Shown: piece by piece, positions 50,225-62,461 of the stretch | How the letters are laid out: every line of letters starts with the position of its first letter | Position numbering within the stretch: the stretch's first letter is position 1 | Assembly (NCBI GenBank): GCA_963680875.1 | Contig: OY804577.1 | Span: 148,074,196-148,138,195 of the forward strand | Source of the DNA: Bathymodiolus brooksi | Lineage: Eukaryota > Mollusca > Bivalvia > Mytilida > Modiolidae | Direction of reading: 5' to 3' | DNA: 64,000 nucleotides | Notes under the pieces: generated by a model | What the model saw: only the letters and a program-made list of their open reading frames with translations | Databases searched by the model: none | Told to the model about the DNA's origin: nothing | Translations under genes and position numbers: made by a program

Positions 50225-50274
50225 ATCTGGTGATATGATTATACAGAAAGCCAAAAGAAAGAAGAGAAAGAAAG
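50225..50274 (+). CDS. SRP72: SRP72 exon B (50-nt basic linker exon)
   Basis: The exon is 50 nt: one base completes the codon left open by exon A (cc plus a, Pro), then come 16 codons (SGDMIIQKAKRKKRKK), then one base that joins exon C to make Gly. Read through, the linker runs directly into KLPKN, as in the Lys-rich linker before the RNA-binding domain of vertebrate SRP72. The donor 'gtaggt' at 50275 is good. The acceptor 'tctattgatag' is weak in pyrimidines. An alternative acceptor, 'attatacag' ending at 50246, would start in phase 0 and would not fit exon A. The basic residues probably contribute to 7SL RNA binding, which is inference from the family. Confidence 0.78.
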
Positions 50275-50310
50275 GTAGGTGAAATAATGGGGCAATAAAT
50301 ATAGCTTTTC

Positions 50311-50328
50311 CTGCTACCAGTGGATTAC
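50311..50328 (-). repeat. 18-bp inverted partial unit at left edge of 27-bp array
   Basis: The sequence ctgctaccagtggattac is the exact reverse complement of gtaatccactggtagcag at 52330-52347, the last bases of the array. The array is therefore bounded by an 18-bp perfect inverted repeat. Confidence 0.95.
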
Positions 50329-52347
50329 TTCTCCACTTGTAGTATAGAAGTATCGTAATCCACTTGTAGTATAGAAGTATCGTAATCCACTGGAAGTATA
50401 GAAGTATCGTAATCCACTGGTAGTATAGATGTATCGTTATCCACTTGTAGTATAGAAGTATCGTAATCCGCTTGTAGTATAGAAGTATCGTAATCCACTG
50501 GTAGTATAGATGTATCACAATCCATTTGTAGTATAGAAGTATCGTAATCCACTGGTAGTATAGAAGTATCGTAATCCACTTGTAGTATAGAAGTATCGTA
50601 ATCCACTGGTAGTATAGAAGTATCGTAATCCACTTGTAGTATAGAAGTATCATAATCCACTGGTAGTATAGAAGTATCACAATCCATTTGTAGTATAGAA
50701 GTATCGTAATCCACTGGTAGTATAGAAGTATCGTAATCCACTGGTAGTATAGAAGTATCGTAATCCACTGGTATTATAGAAGTATCGTAATCCACTGGTA
50801 GTATAGAAGTATCGTAATCCACTGGTAGTATAGAAGTATCGTAATCCACTGGTAGTATAGAAGTATCGTAATCCACTTGAAGTATAGAAGTATCGTAATC
50901 CACTGGTAGTATAGGAGTATCGTAATCCACTTGTAGTATAGAAGTATCGTAATCCACTGGTAGTATAGAAGTATCGTAATCCACTGGTAGTATAGAAGTA
51001 TCGTAATCTACTTGTAGTATAGAAGTATCGTAATCCACTGGTAGTATAGAAGTATCGTAATCCATTGGTAGTATAGAAGTATCGTAATCCACTGGTAGTA
51101 TAGAAATATCGTAATCCACTGGTAGTATAGAAGTATCATAATCCACTTGTAGTATAGAAGTATTGTAATCCACTTGTAGTATAGAAGTATCGTAATCCAC
51201 TTGTAGTATAGAAGTATCATAATCCACTGGTAGTATAGAAGTATCGTAATCCACTTGTAGTATAGAAGTATTGTAATCCACTTGTAGTATAGAAGTATCG
51301 TAATCCACTTGAAGTATAGAAGTATCATAATCCACTGGTAGTATAGGAGTATCGTAATCCACTTGTAGTATAGAAATATCATAATCCAGTGGTAGTATAG
51401 AAGTATCGTAATCCACTGGTAGTATAGAAGTATCATAATCCACTTGTAGTATAGACGTATCGTAATCCACTTGTAGTATAGAAGTATCGCAATCCACTTG
51501 TAGTATAGAAGTATCGTAATCCACTTGTAGTATAGAAGTATCGTAATCCACTGGAAGTATATAGAATTATCGTAATCCACTTGTAGTATAGAAGTATCAC
51601 AATCCACTTGTAGTATAGAAGTATCGTAATCCACTTGTAGTATAGAAGTATCATAATCCACTGGTAGTATAGGAGTATCGTAATCCACTTGTAGTATAGA
51701 AGTTTTGTAATCCACTTGTAGTATAGAAGTATCGTAAACCACTGGTAGTATAGAAGTATCGTAATCCACTTGTAGTATAGAAGTATTGTAATCCACTTGT
51801 AGTATAGAAGTATCGTAATCCACTTGTAGTATAGAAGTATCATAATCCACTGGTAGTATAGGAGTATCGTAATCCACTTGTAGTATAGAAGTATCGTAAT
51901 CCACTTGTAGTATAGAAATATCGTAATCCACTGGTAGTATAGAAGTATCGTAATCCATTGGTAGTATAGAAGTATCATAATCCACTTGTAGTATAGAAGT
52001 ATCGTAGTCCACTTGTAGTATAGAAGTATTGCAATCCACTTGTAGTATAGAAGTATCGTAATCCACTGGTAGTATATAGAATTATCGTAATCCACTTGTA
52101 GTATAGAAGTATCGCAATCCACTTGTAGTATAGAAGTATCGTAATCCACTTGTAGTATAGAAGTATCATAATCCACTGGTAGTATAGGAGTATCGTAATC
52201 CACTGGTAATATAGAAGTATCGTAATCCACTTGTAGTATAGAAGTATCGTAATCCACTTGTAGTATAGAAGTATCGTAATCCACTTGTAGTATAGAAGTG
52301 TCATAATCCACTGGTAGTATAGAAGTATCGTAATCCACTGGTAGCAG
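50329..52347. repeat. 27-bp minisatellite array, about 75 copies
   Basis: The unit contains 'tatcgtaatccacttgtagt', with a 27-bp period. Main variants are 'cacttg' versus 'cactgg', and 'atcgta' versus 'atcata' or 'attgta', the latter two being CpG transitions. Small length changes ('tatatagaattatcg') occur near 51556 and 52071, about 515 bp apart, suggesting a block duplication of about 19 units. Since 27 is a multiple of 3, minus-strand frames of up to 408 codons (DYDTSILPV-type repeat) are open. I treat these as by-products. Confidence 0.97.
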
Positions 52348-52500
52348 AATGAGAATCTGTTCATGACCAAAGTGTCAAAAATATTTTTTAATTGTTAATT
52401 TCCGTCGTAAATAACCATCAAAAAGAAATTCGCGCAAATTCTCATGTAGAAATTTAACCACCATGGTGATTAAAAATGTTACGATAATTTAACTAACTGG
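52348..52500. other. Spacer between arrays
   Basis: This is a short AT-rich stretch. A 10-bp palindrome, caccatggtg, lies near 52460. No gene is seen. Confidence 0.5.
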
Positions 52501-52896
52501 TTAAACATTTATCCTGCATCTCTGCTATTTAAACATTTATCCTGCATCTCTGCTATTTAAACATTTATCCTGCATCTCTGCTATTTAAACATTTATCCTG
52601 CATCTCTGCTATTTAAACATTTATCCTGCATCTGTGCTATTTAAACATTTATCCTGCATCTCTGCTATTTAAACATTTATCCTGCATCTCTGCTATTTAA
52701 ACATTTATCCTGCATCTCTGCTATTTAAACATTTATCCTGCATCTCTGCTATTTAAACATTTATCCTGCATCTCTGCTATTTAAACATTTATCCTGCATC
52801 TCTGCTATTTAAACATTTATCCTGCATCTCTGCTATTTAAACATTTATCCTGCATCTCTGCTATTTAAACATTTATCCTGCATCTCTGCTATTTAA
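52501..52896. repeat. 28-bp tandem array, 14 copies
   Basis: The unit contains 'aaacatttatcctgcatctc', with a 28-bp period (396 bp is 14.1 copies). It is almost invariant: one unit has 'tctgtg' instead of 'tctctg' near 52632. Confidence 0.97.
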
Positions 52897-53430
52897 GTAT
52901 TTTGCATTATTTTAATATTGTTACGTAATATGTGTTTACATTATCTACAGTTTACCATCAAATCCATGGTTGATATGTCATAGCTCAAGGTTTTACATGA
53001 CTGGTCAGCCATATTGAATTCTTGAAATCCAAAATGTCAAATATACTATAATGTGATGGAAAATAAAGACTAAAATAATTTCTTGTTACATTTTATCTGA
53101 AATTAAAGATTACACAAATTGAAGCATACTTGTGATATAAAGGTCAATGTTTGTGGTCTAAGCTGAAAAAATTCTAATGACGCCACAATTTTCTATGACA
53201 TTCATGAAAGTCATCAACAATACTTCGCTGCATTTTAGTTTTGCAATTTTTAGACCCCTTCTTTAGCTGAATTGAAATGTTTTTGTGTTGCATTAGAATA
53301 GAAATAACAGTATTGTCATTCAGCATACTAAGACATTTGAATATGTATGTTCTGTCAATCATTCTACATGAAACAGGACAATAACAATAACAAAATCACT
53401 GTAGTAATACCAGAATGTTCGTATTATAAC
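52897..53430. other. Unique intronic spacer
   Basis: This is AT-rich sequence without recognisable exon, RNA gene or repeat. A 62-codon minus frame (53174-53362) has no domain or family features. Confidence 0.5.
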
Positions 53431-56400
53431 TAGCAATCGTGCGAAGTGTTGAGGAATTCCTGTTTAAACTTCAGGAGTCGTGTGAAGTGTTGAGGAATTC
53501 CTGTTTAAACATCAGGAGTCGTGTGAAGTGTTGAGGAATTCCTGTTTAAACTTCAGGAGTCGTGCGAAGTGTTGAGGAATTCCTATTTAAACTTCAGGAG
53601 TCGTGCGAAGTGTTGAGGAATTCCTGTTTAAACTTCAGGAGTCATGCGAAGTGTTGAGGAATTCCTGTTTAAACTTCAGGAGTCGTGTGAAGTGTTGAGG
53701 AATTCCTGTTTAAACTTCAGGAGTCGTGAGAAGTGTTGAGGAATTCCTGTTTAAACTTCAGCAGTCGTGAGAAGTGTTGAGGAATTCCTGTTTAAACTTC
53801 AGGAGTCGTGTGAAGTGTTGAGGAATTCCTGTTTAAACTTCAGGAGTCGTGCGAAGTGTTGAGGAATTCCTGTTTAAACTTCAGGAGTCGTGTGAAGTGT
53901 TGAGGAATTCCTGTTTAAACTTCAGGAGTCGTGTGAAGTGTTGAGGAATTCCTGTTTAAACTTCAGGAGTCGTGTGAAGTGTTGAGGAATTCCTGTTTAA
54001 ACTTCAGGAGTCGTGTGAAGTGTTGAGGAATTCCTGTTTAAACTTCAGGAGTCCTGTGAAGTGTTGAGGAATTCCTGTTTAAACTTCAGGAGTCGTGTGA
54101 AGTGTTGAGGAATTCCTGTTTAAACTTCAGGAGTCGTGTGAAGTGTTGAGGAATTCCTGTTTAAACTTCAGGAGTCGTGTGAAGTGTTGAGGAATTCCTG
54201 TTTAAACTTCAGGAGTCGTGTGAAGTGTTGAGGAATTCCTGTTTAAACTTCAGGAGTCGTGTGAAGTGTTGAGGAATTCCTGTTTAAACATCAGGAGTCG
54301 TGTGAAGTGTTGAGGAATTCCTGTTTAAACGTCAGGAGTCGTGTGAAGTGTTGAGGAATTCCTGTTTAAACTTCAGGAGTCGTGTGAAGTGTTGAGGAAT
54401 TCCTGTTTAAACTTCAGGAGTCGTGGGAAGTGTTGAGGAATTCCTGTTTAAACTTCAGGAGTCGTGCGAAGTGTTGAGGAATTCCTGTTTAAACTTCAGG
54501 AGTCGTGTGAAGTGTTGAGGAATTCCTGTTTAAACTTCAGGAGTCGTGCGAAGTGTTGAGGAATTCCTGTTTAAACTTCAGGAGTCGTGCGAAGTTTTGA
54601 GGAATTCCTGTTTAAACTTCAGGAGTCGTGTGAAGTGTTGAGGAATTCCTGTTTAAACTTCAGGAGTCGTGTGAAGTGTTGAGGAATTCCTGTTTAAACT
54701 TCAGGAGTCGTGTGAAGTGTTGAGGAATTCCTGTTTAAACTTCAGGAGTCGTGTGAAGTGTTGAGGAATTCCTGTTTAAACTTCAGGAGTCGTGTGAAGT
54801 GTTGAGGAATTCCTGTTTAAACTTCAGGAATCGTGTGAAGTGTTGAGGAATTCCTGTTTAAACTTCAGGAGTCGTGTGAAGTGTTGAGGAATTCCTGTTT
54901 AAACTTCAGGAGTCGTGCGAAGTGTTGAGGAATTCCTGTTTAAACTTCAGGAGTCGTGTGAAGTGTTGAGGAATTCCTGTTTAAACTTCAGGAGTCGTGT
55001 GAAGTGTTGAGGAATTCCTGTTTAAACTTCAGGAGTCGTGTGAAGTGTTGAGGAATTCCTGTTTAAACTTCAGGAGTCGTGTGAAGTGTTGAGGAATTCC
55101 TGTTTAAACTTCAGGAGTCGTGTGAAGTGTTGAGGAATTCCTGTTTAAACTTCAGGAGTCGTGCGAAGTGTTGAGGAATTCCTGTTTAAACTTCAGGAGT
55201 CGTGTGAAGTGTTGAGGAATTCCTGTTTAAACTTCAGGAGTCGTGCGAAGTGTTGAGGAATTCCTGTTTAAACTTCAGGAGTCGTGCGAAGTTTTGAGGA
55301 ATTCCTGTTTAAACTTCAGGAGTCGTGTGAAGTGTTGAGGAATTCCTGTTTAAACTTCAGGAGTCGTGTGAAGTGTTGAGGAATTCCTGTTTAAACTTCA
55401 GGGGTCGTGTGAAGTGTTGAGGAATTCCTGTTTAAACTTCAGGAGTCGTGTGAAGTGTTGAGGAATTCCTGTTTAAACTTCAGGAGTCGTGTGAAGTGTT
55501 GAGGAATTCCTGTTTAAACTTCAGGAGTCGTGTGAAGTGTTGAGGAATTCCTGTTTAAACTTCAGGAGTCGTGTGAAGTGTTGAGGAATTCCTGTTTAAA
55601 CTTCAGGAGTCGTGTGAAGTGTTGAGGAATTCCTGTTTAAACTTCAGGAGTCGTGTGAAGTGTTGAGGAATTCCTGTTTAAACTTCAGGAATCGTGTGAA
55701 GTGTTGAGGAATTCCTGTTTAAACTTCAGGAGTCGTGTGAAGTGTTGAGGAATTCCTGTTTAAGCTTCAGGAGTCGTGCGAAGTGTTGAGGAATTCCTGT
55801 TTAAACTTCAGGAGTCGTGTGAAGTGTTGAGGAATTCCTGTTTAAACTTCAGGAGTCGTGTGAAGTGTTGAGGAATTCCTGTTTAAACTTCAGGAGTTGT
55901 GTGAAGTGTTGAGGAATTCCTGTTTATACTTCAGGAGTCGTGTGAAGTGTTGAGGAATTCCTGTTTAAACTTCAGGAGTCGTGTGAAGTGTTGAGGAATT
56001 CCTGTTTAAACTTTAGGAGTCGTGTGAAGTGTTGAGGAATTCCTGTTTAAACTTCAGGAGTCGTGTGAAGTGTTGAGGAATTCCTGTTTAAACTTCAGGA
56101 GTCGTGTGAAGTGTTGAGGAATTCCTGTTTAAACTTCAGGAGTCGTGTGAAGTGTTGAGGAATTCCTGTTTAAACTTCAGGAGTCGTGTGAAGTGTTGAG
56201 GAATTCCTGTTCAGGAGTCGTGCGAAGTGTTGAGGAATTCCTGTTTAAACTTCAGGAGTCGTGTGAAGTGTTGAGGAATTCCTGTTTAAACTTCAGGAGT
56301 CGTGTGAAGTGTTGAGGAATTCCTGTTTAAACTTCAGGAGTTGTGTGAAGTGTTGAGGAATTCCTGTTTATACTTCAGGAGTCGTGTGAAGTTTTGAGGA

Positions 56401-59400
56401 ATTCCTGTTTAAACTTCAGGAGTCGTGTGAAGTGTTGAGGAATTCCTGTTTAAACTTTAGGAGTCGTGTGAAGTGTTGAGGAATTCCTGTTTAAACTTCA
56501 GGAGTCGTGTGAAGTGTTGAGGAATTCCTGTTTAAACATCAGGAGTCGTGTGAAGTGTTGAGGAATTCCTGTTTAAACTTCAGGAGTCGTGTGAAGTGTT
56601 GAGGAATTCCTGTTTAAACTTCAGGAGTCGTGCGAAGTGTTGAGGAATTCCTGTTTAAACTTCAGGAGTCATGTGAAGTGTTGAGGAATTCCTGTTTATA
56701 CTTAAGGAGTCGTGTGAAGTGTTGAGGAATTCCTGTTTAAACTTCAGGAGTCGTGCGAAGTGTTGAGGAATTCCTGTTTAAACTTCAGGAGTCGTGTGAA
56801 GTGTTGAGGAATTCCTGTTTAAACTTCAGGAGTCGTGTGAAGTGTTGAGGAATTCCTGTTTAAACTTCAGGAGTCGTGTGAAGTGTTGAGGAATTCCTGT
56901 TTAAACTTCAGGAGTCATGTGAAGTGTTGAGGAATTCCTGTTTAAACTTCAGGAGTCGTGCGAAGTGTTGAGGAATTCCTGTTTAAACTTCAGGAGTCGT
57001 GTGAAGTGTTGAGGAATTCCTGTTTAAACTTCAGGAGTCGTGCGAAGTGTTGAGGAATTCCTGTTTAAACTTCAGGAGTCGTGTGAAGTGTTGAGGAATT
57101 CCTGTTTAAACCTCAGGAGTCGTGTGAAGTGTTGAGGAATTCCTGTTTAAACTTCAGGAGTCGTGTGAAGTGTTGAGGAATTCCTGTTTAAACTTCAGGA
57201 GTCGTGTGAAGTGTTGAGGAATTCCTGTTTAAACTTCAGGAGTCGTGTGAAGTGTTGAGGAATTCCTGTTTAAACTTCAGGAGTCGTGCGAAGTGTTGAG
57301 GAATTCCTGTTTAAACTTCAGGAGTCGTGTGAAGTGTTGAGGAATTCCTGTTTAAACTTCAGGAGTCGTGTGAAGTGTTGAGGAATTCCTGTTTAAACTT
57401 CAGGAGTCGTGTGAAGTGTTGAGGAATTCCTGTTTAAACTTCAGGAGTCGTGTGAAGTGTTGAGGAATTCCTGTTTAAACTTCAGGAGTCATGTGAAGTG
57501 TTGAGGAATTCCTGTTTAAACTTCAGGAGTCGTGCGAAGTGTTGAGGAATTCCTGTTTAAACTTCAGGAGTCGTGCGAAGTGTTGAGGAATTCCTGTTTA
57601 AACTTCAGGAGTCGTGCGAAGTGTTGAGGAATTCCTGTTTAAACTTCAGGAGTCGTGTGAAGTGTTGAGGAATTCCTGTTTAAACCTCAGGAGTCGTGTG
57701 AAGTGTTGAGGAATTCCTGTTTAAACTTCAGGAGTCGTGTGAAGTGTTGAGGAATTCCTGTTTAAACTTCAGGAGTCGTGTGAAGTGTTGAGGAATTCCT
57801 GTTTAAACTTCAGGAGTCGTGTGAAGTGTTGAGGAATTCCTGTTTATACTTCAGGAGTCGTGTGAAGTGTTGAGGAATTCCTGTTTAAACTTCAGGAGTC
57901 GTGCGAAGTGTTGAGGAATTCCTGTTTAAACTTCAGGAGTCGTGTGAAGTGTTGAGGAATTCCTGTTTAAACTTCAGGAGTCGTGTGAAATGTTGAGGAA
58001 TTCCTGTTTAAACTTCAGGAGTCGTGTGAAGTGTTGAGGAATTCCTGTTTAAACTTCAGGAGTCGTGTGAAGTGTTGAGGAATTCCTGTTTAAACTTCAG
58101 GAGTCGTGTGAAGTGTTGAGGAATTCCTGTTTAAACTTCAGGAGTCGTGTGAAGTGTTGAGGAATTCCTGTTTAAACTTCAGGAGTCATGTGAAGTGTTG
58201 AGGAATTCCTGTTTAAACTTCAGGAGTCGTGCGAAGTGTTGAGGAATTCCTGTTTAAACTTCAGGAGTCGTGCGAAGTGTTGAGGAATTCCTGTTTAAAC
58301 TTCAGGAGTCGTGCGAAGTGTTGAGGAATTCCTGTTTAAACTTCAGGAGTCGTGTGAAGTGTTGAGGAATTCCTGTTTAAACCTCAGGAGTCGTGTGAAG
58401 TGTTGAGGAATTCCTGTTTAAACTTCAGGAGTCGTGTGAAGTGTTGAGGAATTCCTGTTTAAACTTCAGGAGTCGTGTGAAGTGTTGAGGAATTCCTGTT
58501 TAAACTTCAGGAGTCGTGTGAAGTGTTGAGGAATTCCTGTTTAAACTTCAGGAGTCGTGCGAAGTGTTGAGGAATTCCTGTTTAAACTTCAGGAGTCGTG
58601 TGAAGTGTTGAGGAATTCCTGTTTAAACTTCAGGAGTCGTGTGAAGTGTTGAGGAATTCCTGTTTAAACTTCAGGAGTCGTGTGAAGTGTTGAGGAATTC
58701 CTGTTTAAACTTCAGGAGTCGTGTGAAGTGTTGAGGAATTCCTGTTTAAACTTCAGGAGTCATGTGAAGTGTTGAGGAATTCCTGTTTAAACTTCAGGAG
58801 TCGTGCGAAGTGTTGAGGAATTCCTGTTTAAACTTCAGGAGTCGTGCGAAGTGTTGAGGAATTCCTGTTTAAACTTCAGGAGTCGTGCGAAGTGTTGAGG
58901 AATTCCTGTTTAAACTTCAGGAGTCGTGTGAAGTGTTGAGGAATTCCTGTTTAAACCTCAGGAGTCGTGTGAAGTGTTGAGGAATTCCTGTTTAAACTTC
59001 AGGAGTCGTGTGAAGTGTTGAGGAATTCCTGTTTAAACTTCAGGAGTCGTGTGAAGTGTTGAGGAATTCCTGTTTAAACTTCAGGAGTCGTGTGAAGTGT
59101 TGAGGAATTCCTGTTTAAACTTCAGGAGTCGTGTGAAGTGTTGAGGAATTCCTGTTTATACTTCAGGAGTCGTGTGAAGTGTTGAGGAATTCCTGTTTAA
59201 ACTTCAGGAGTCGTGTGAAGTGTTGAGGAATTCCTGTTTAAACTTCAGGAGTCGTGCGAAGTGTTGAGGAATTCCTGTTTAAACTTCAGGAGTCGTGTGA
59301 AGTGTTGAGGAATTCCTGTTTAAACTTCAGGAGTCGTGTGAAATGTTGAGGAATTCCTGTTTAAACTTCAGGAGTCGTGTGAAGTGTTGAGGAATTCCTG

Positions 59401-60228
59401 TTTAAACTTCAGGAGTCGTGTGAAGTGTTGAGGAATTCCTGTTTATACTTCAGGAGTCGTGTGAAGTTTTGAGGAATTTCTGTTTAAACTTCAGGAGTCG
59501 TGTGAAGTGTTGAGGAATTCCTGTTTAAACTTCAGGAGTCGTGTGAAGTGTTGAGGAATTCCTGTTTAAACTTCAGGAGTCATGCGAAGTGTTGAGGAAT
59601 TCCTGTTTAAACTTCAGGAGTCGTGTGAAGTGTTGAGGAATTCCTGTTTAAACATCAGGAGTCGTGCGAAGTATTGAGGAATTCCTGTTTAAACTTCAGG
59701 AGTCGTGTGAAGTGTTGAGGAATTCCTGTTTAAACTTCAGGAGTCGTGCGAAGTGTTGAGGAATTCCTGTTTAAACTTCAGGAGTCGTGTGAAGTGTTGA
59801 GGAATTCCTGTTTAAACTTCAGGAGTCGTGCGAAGTGTTGAGGAATTCCTGTTTAAACTTCAGGAGTCGTGTGAAGTGTTGAGGAATTCCTGTTTAAACT
59901 TCAGGAGTCGTGTGAAGTGTTGAGGAATTCCTGTTTAAACTTCAGGAGTCGTGCGAAGTGTTGAGGAATTCCTGTTTAAACTTCAGGAGTTGTGTGAAGT
60001 GTTGAGGAATTCCTGTTTAAACTTCAGGAGTCGTGCGAAGTGTTGAGGAATTCCTGTTTAAACTTCAGGAGTCGTGTGAAGTGTTGAGGAATTCCTGTTT
60101 AAACTTCAGGAGTCGTGTGAAGTGTTGAGGAATTCCTGTTTAAACTTCAGGAGTTGTGTGAAGTGTTGAGGAATTCCTGTTTAAACTTCAGGAGTCGTGT
60201 GAAGTGTTGAGGAATTCCTGTTCAGGAG
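53431..60228. repeat. 41-bp minisatellite array, about 166 copies
   Basis: The unit contains 'tcaggagtcgtgtgaagtgt', then 'tgaggaattcctgtttaaac', with a 41-bp period. Each unit holds two palindromes: ggaattcc, which includes an EcoRI site, and gtttaaac, a PmeI site. Variation is mainly at the two CpG positions ('gtcgtg' to 'gtcatg' or 'gttgtg', and 'tgcgaag' to 'tgtgaag'). A rare 'aaacctcagg' variant occurs at 57111, 57685, 58382 and 58956 (spacing 574, 697, 574), which marks a 1271-bp (31-unit) duplication. Shortened units occur at about 56211 and at the right end. Confidence 0.98.
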
Positions 60229-60431
60229 GAGTTGTACATACAATTGTTTACCAACAGAGAAACATAATAAAGTGATATGTCACAATCAGAGGGTGGAGAT
60301 TGTTTAAATATGTCATTATCTTCTCCAATGTCTTAAATGCCAGCTTGTTTGTGTTTCATATGGTCACACTTGATTGGAGAATGTTCTCTTATATAGTAAG
60401 ATCTAAATCAGATATGGTCAATCAGGTTTAT
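60229..60431. other. Unique intronic spacer
   Basis: This is AT-rich sequence between the 41-bp and 18-bp arrays, with nothing recognisable in it. Confidence 0.5.
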
Positions 60432-62440
60432 ACTGTACAATCTGTACACTAATATATATATATGTACACCATAATACATCTGTACACTAATATATGTACA
60501 CCATAATACATCTGTACACCATAATATATATGTACACAATAATACATCTGTACACCATAATACATCTGTACACAATAATACATCTGTACACTGTAATACA
60601 TCTGTACACCATAATATATATGTACACCATAATATATATGTACACCATAATATATATGTACACAATAATACATATGTACACTATAATATATATGTACACC
60701 ATAATACATCTGTACACCATAATACATATGTACACTATAATACATCTGTACACAATAATACATCTGTACACACTAATACATCTGTACACTATAATATATA
60801 TGTACACCATAATACATATGTACACCATAATACATCTGTACACTATTATATATGTACCCCATAATACATCTGTACACTATAATACATATGTACACCATAA
60901 TATATATGTACACTATAATACATATGTACACCATGATACATCTGTACACCATAATACATATGTACACCATAATACATATGTACACCATAATATATATGAA
61001 CACCATAATACATCTGTACACCATAATACATATGTACACCATAATACATATGTACACCATAATACATATGTACACCATAATATATATGTACACCATAATA
61101 TATATGTACACTATAATACATCTGTACACAATAATACATCTGTACACAATAATACATATGTACACTGTAATACATCTGTACACCATAATATATATGTACA
61201 CCATAATACATATGTACACCATAATACATATGTACACCATAATATATATGTACACCATAATATATATGTACACTATAATACATCTGTACACAATAATACA
61301 TCTGTACACAATAATACATATGTACACTGTAATACATCTGTACACCATAATATATATGTACACCATAATATATATGTACACCATAATACATCTGTACACC
61401 ATAATATATATGTACACCATAATACATATGTACACCATAATACATATATACACCATAATACATATGTACACAATAATACATCTGTACACAATAATACATA
61501 TGTACACTGTAATACATCTGTACACCATAATATATATGTACACCATAATACATCTGTACACCATAATATATATGTACACAATAATACATCTGTACACCAA
61601 AATACATATATACACCATAATACATATGTACACCATAATACATCTGTACACCATAATACATATATACACCATAATACATATGTACACCATAATATATATG
61701 AACACCATAATACATCTGTACACCATAATACATATGTACTCCATAATACATATGTACACCATAATACATCTGTACACCATAATACATATGTACACCATAA
61801 TACATATGTACACCATAATATATGTACACCATAATATATATGTACACCATAATACATATGTACACTATAATATATATGTACACAATAATATATATGTACA
61901 CCATAATACATATGTACACCATAATACATCTGTACACTATAATACATCTGTACACTAATATATATGTACACCATAATACACCTGTACACTATAATACACC
62001 TGTACACTATAATACATATGTACACAATAATACATATATACACCATAATACATATGTACACCATAATACATATGTACACCATAATACATCTGTACACCAT
62101 AATACATATGTACACCATAATACATATGTACACCATAATATATATGTACACCATAATATATATGTACACCATAATGCATATGTACACTATAATATATATG
62201 TACACAATAATATATATGTACACCATAATACATATGTACACCATAATACATCTGTACACTATAATACATCTGTACACTAATATATATGTACACCATAATA
62301 CACCTGTACACTATAATACACCTGTACACTATAATACATATGTACACTATAATACATATGTACACCATAATACATATGTACACCATAATATATATGTACA
62401 CTATAATACATCTGTACACCATAATACATCTGTACACTAT
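60432..62440. repeat. 18-bp minisatellite array, about 112 copies
   Basis: The unit is acaccataatacatctgt, or the variant acaccataatatatatgt, with an 18-bp period. Diagnostic variants repeat at long range: 'tacactgtaa' occurs at 61161, 61323 and 61503 (9 and 10 units apart), and the block at 61964 recurs at 62286 (offset 322). Because 18 is a multiple of 3, frames of up to 446 codons are open on both strands. They encode six-residue repeats such as YTIIHL and are not treated as genes. The array ends about 20 bp before the exon C acceptor. Confidence 0.97.
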
Positions 62441-62461
62441 TGGTTTCCATTTTCTATGCAG

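Noticed and set aside
50247..50274. 28-nt version of exon B starting after 'attatacag'
   Set aside because: It begins in phase 0, whereas exon A ends in phase 2, so the frame would be lost. The 50-nt version joins both neighbours correctly.
50325..52370. Minus-strand frames of up to 408 codons (DYDTSIL-type repeat)
   Set aside because: These are by-products of the 27-bp unit. Several frames are open over the same bases, and frames change at small indels without any sign of selection.
53431..60228. CRISPR-like regular repeats
   Set aside because: There are no unique spacers between repeats and the units are contiguous. This is a eukaryotic minisatellite. The same applies to all other arrays here.
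10524..62461. Direct splicing of exon A to exon C
   Set aside because: Exon A leaves 2 nt and exon C needs 1 nt, so direct joining would shift the frame out of KLPKN. The basic linker exon at 50225-50274 resolves this.
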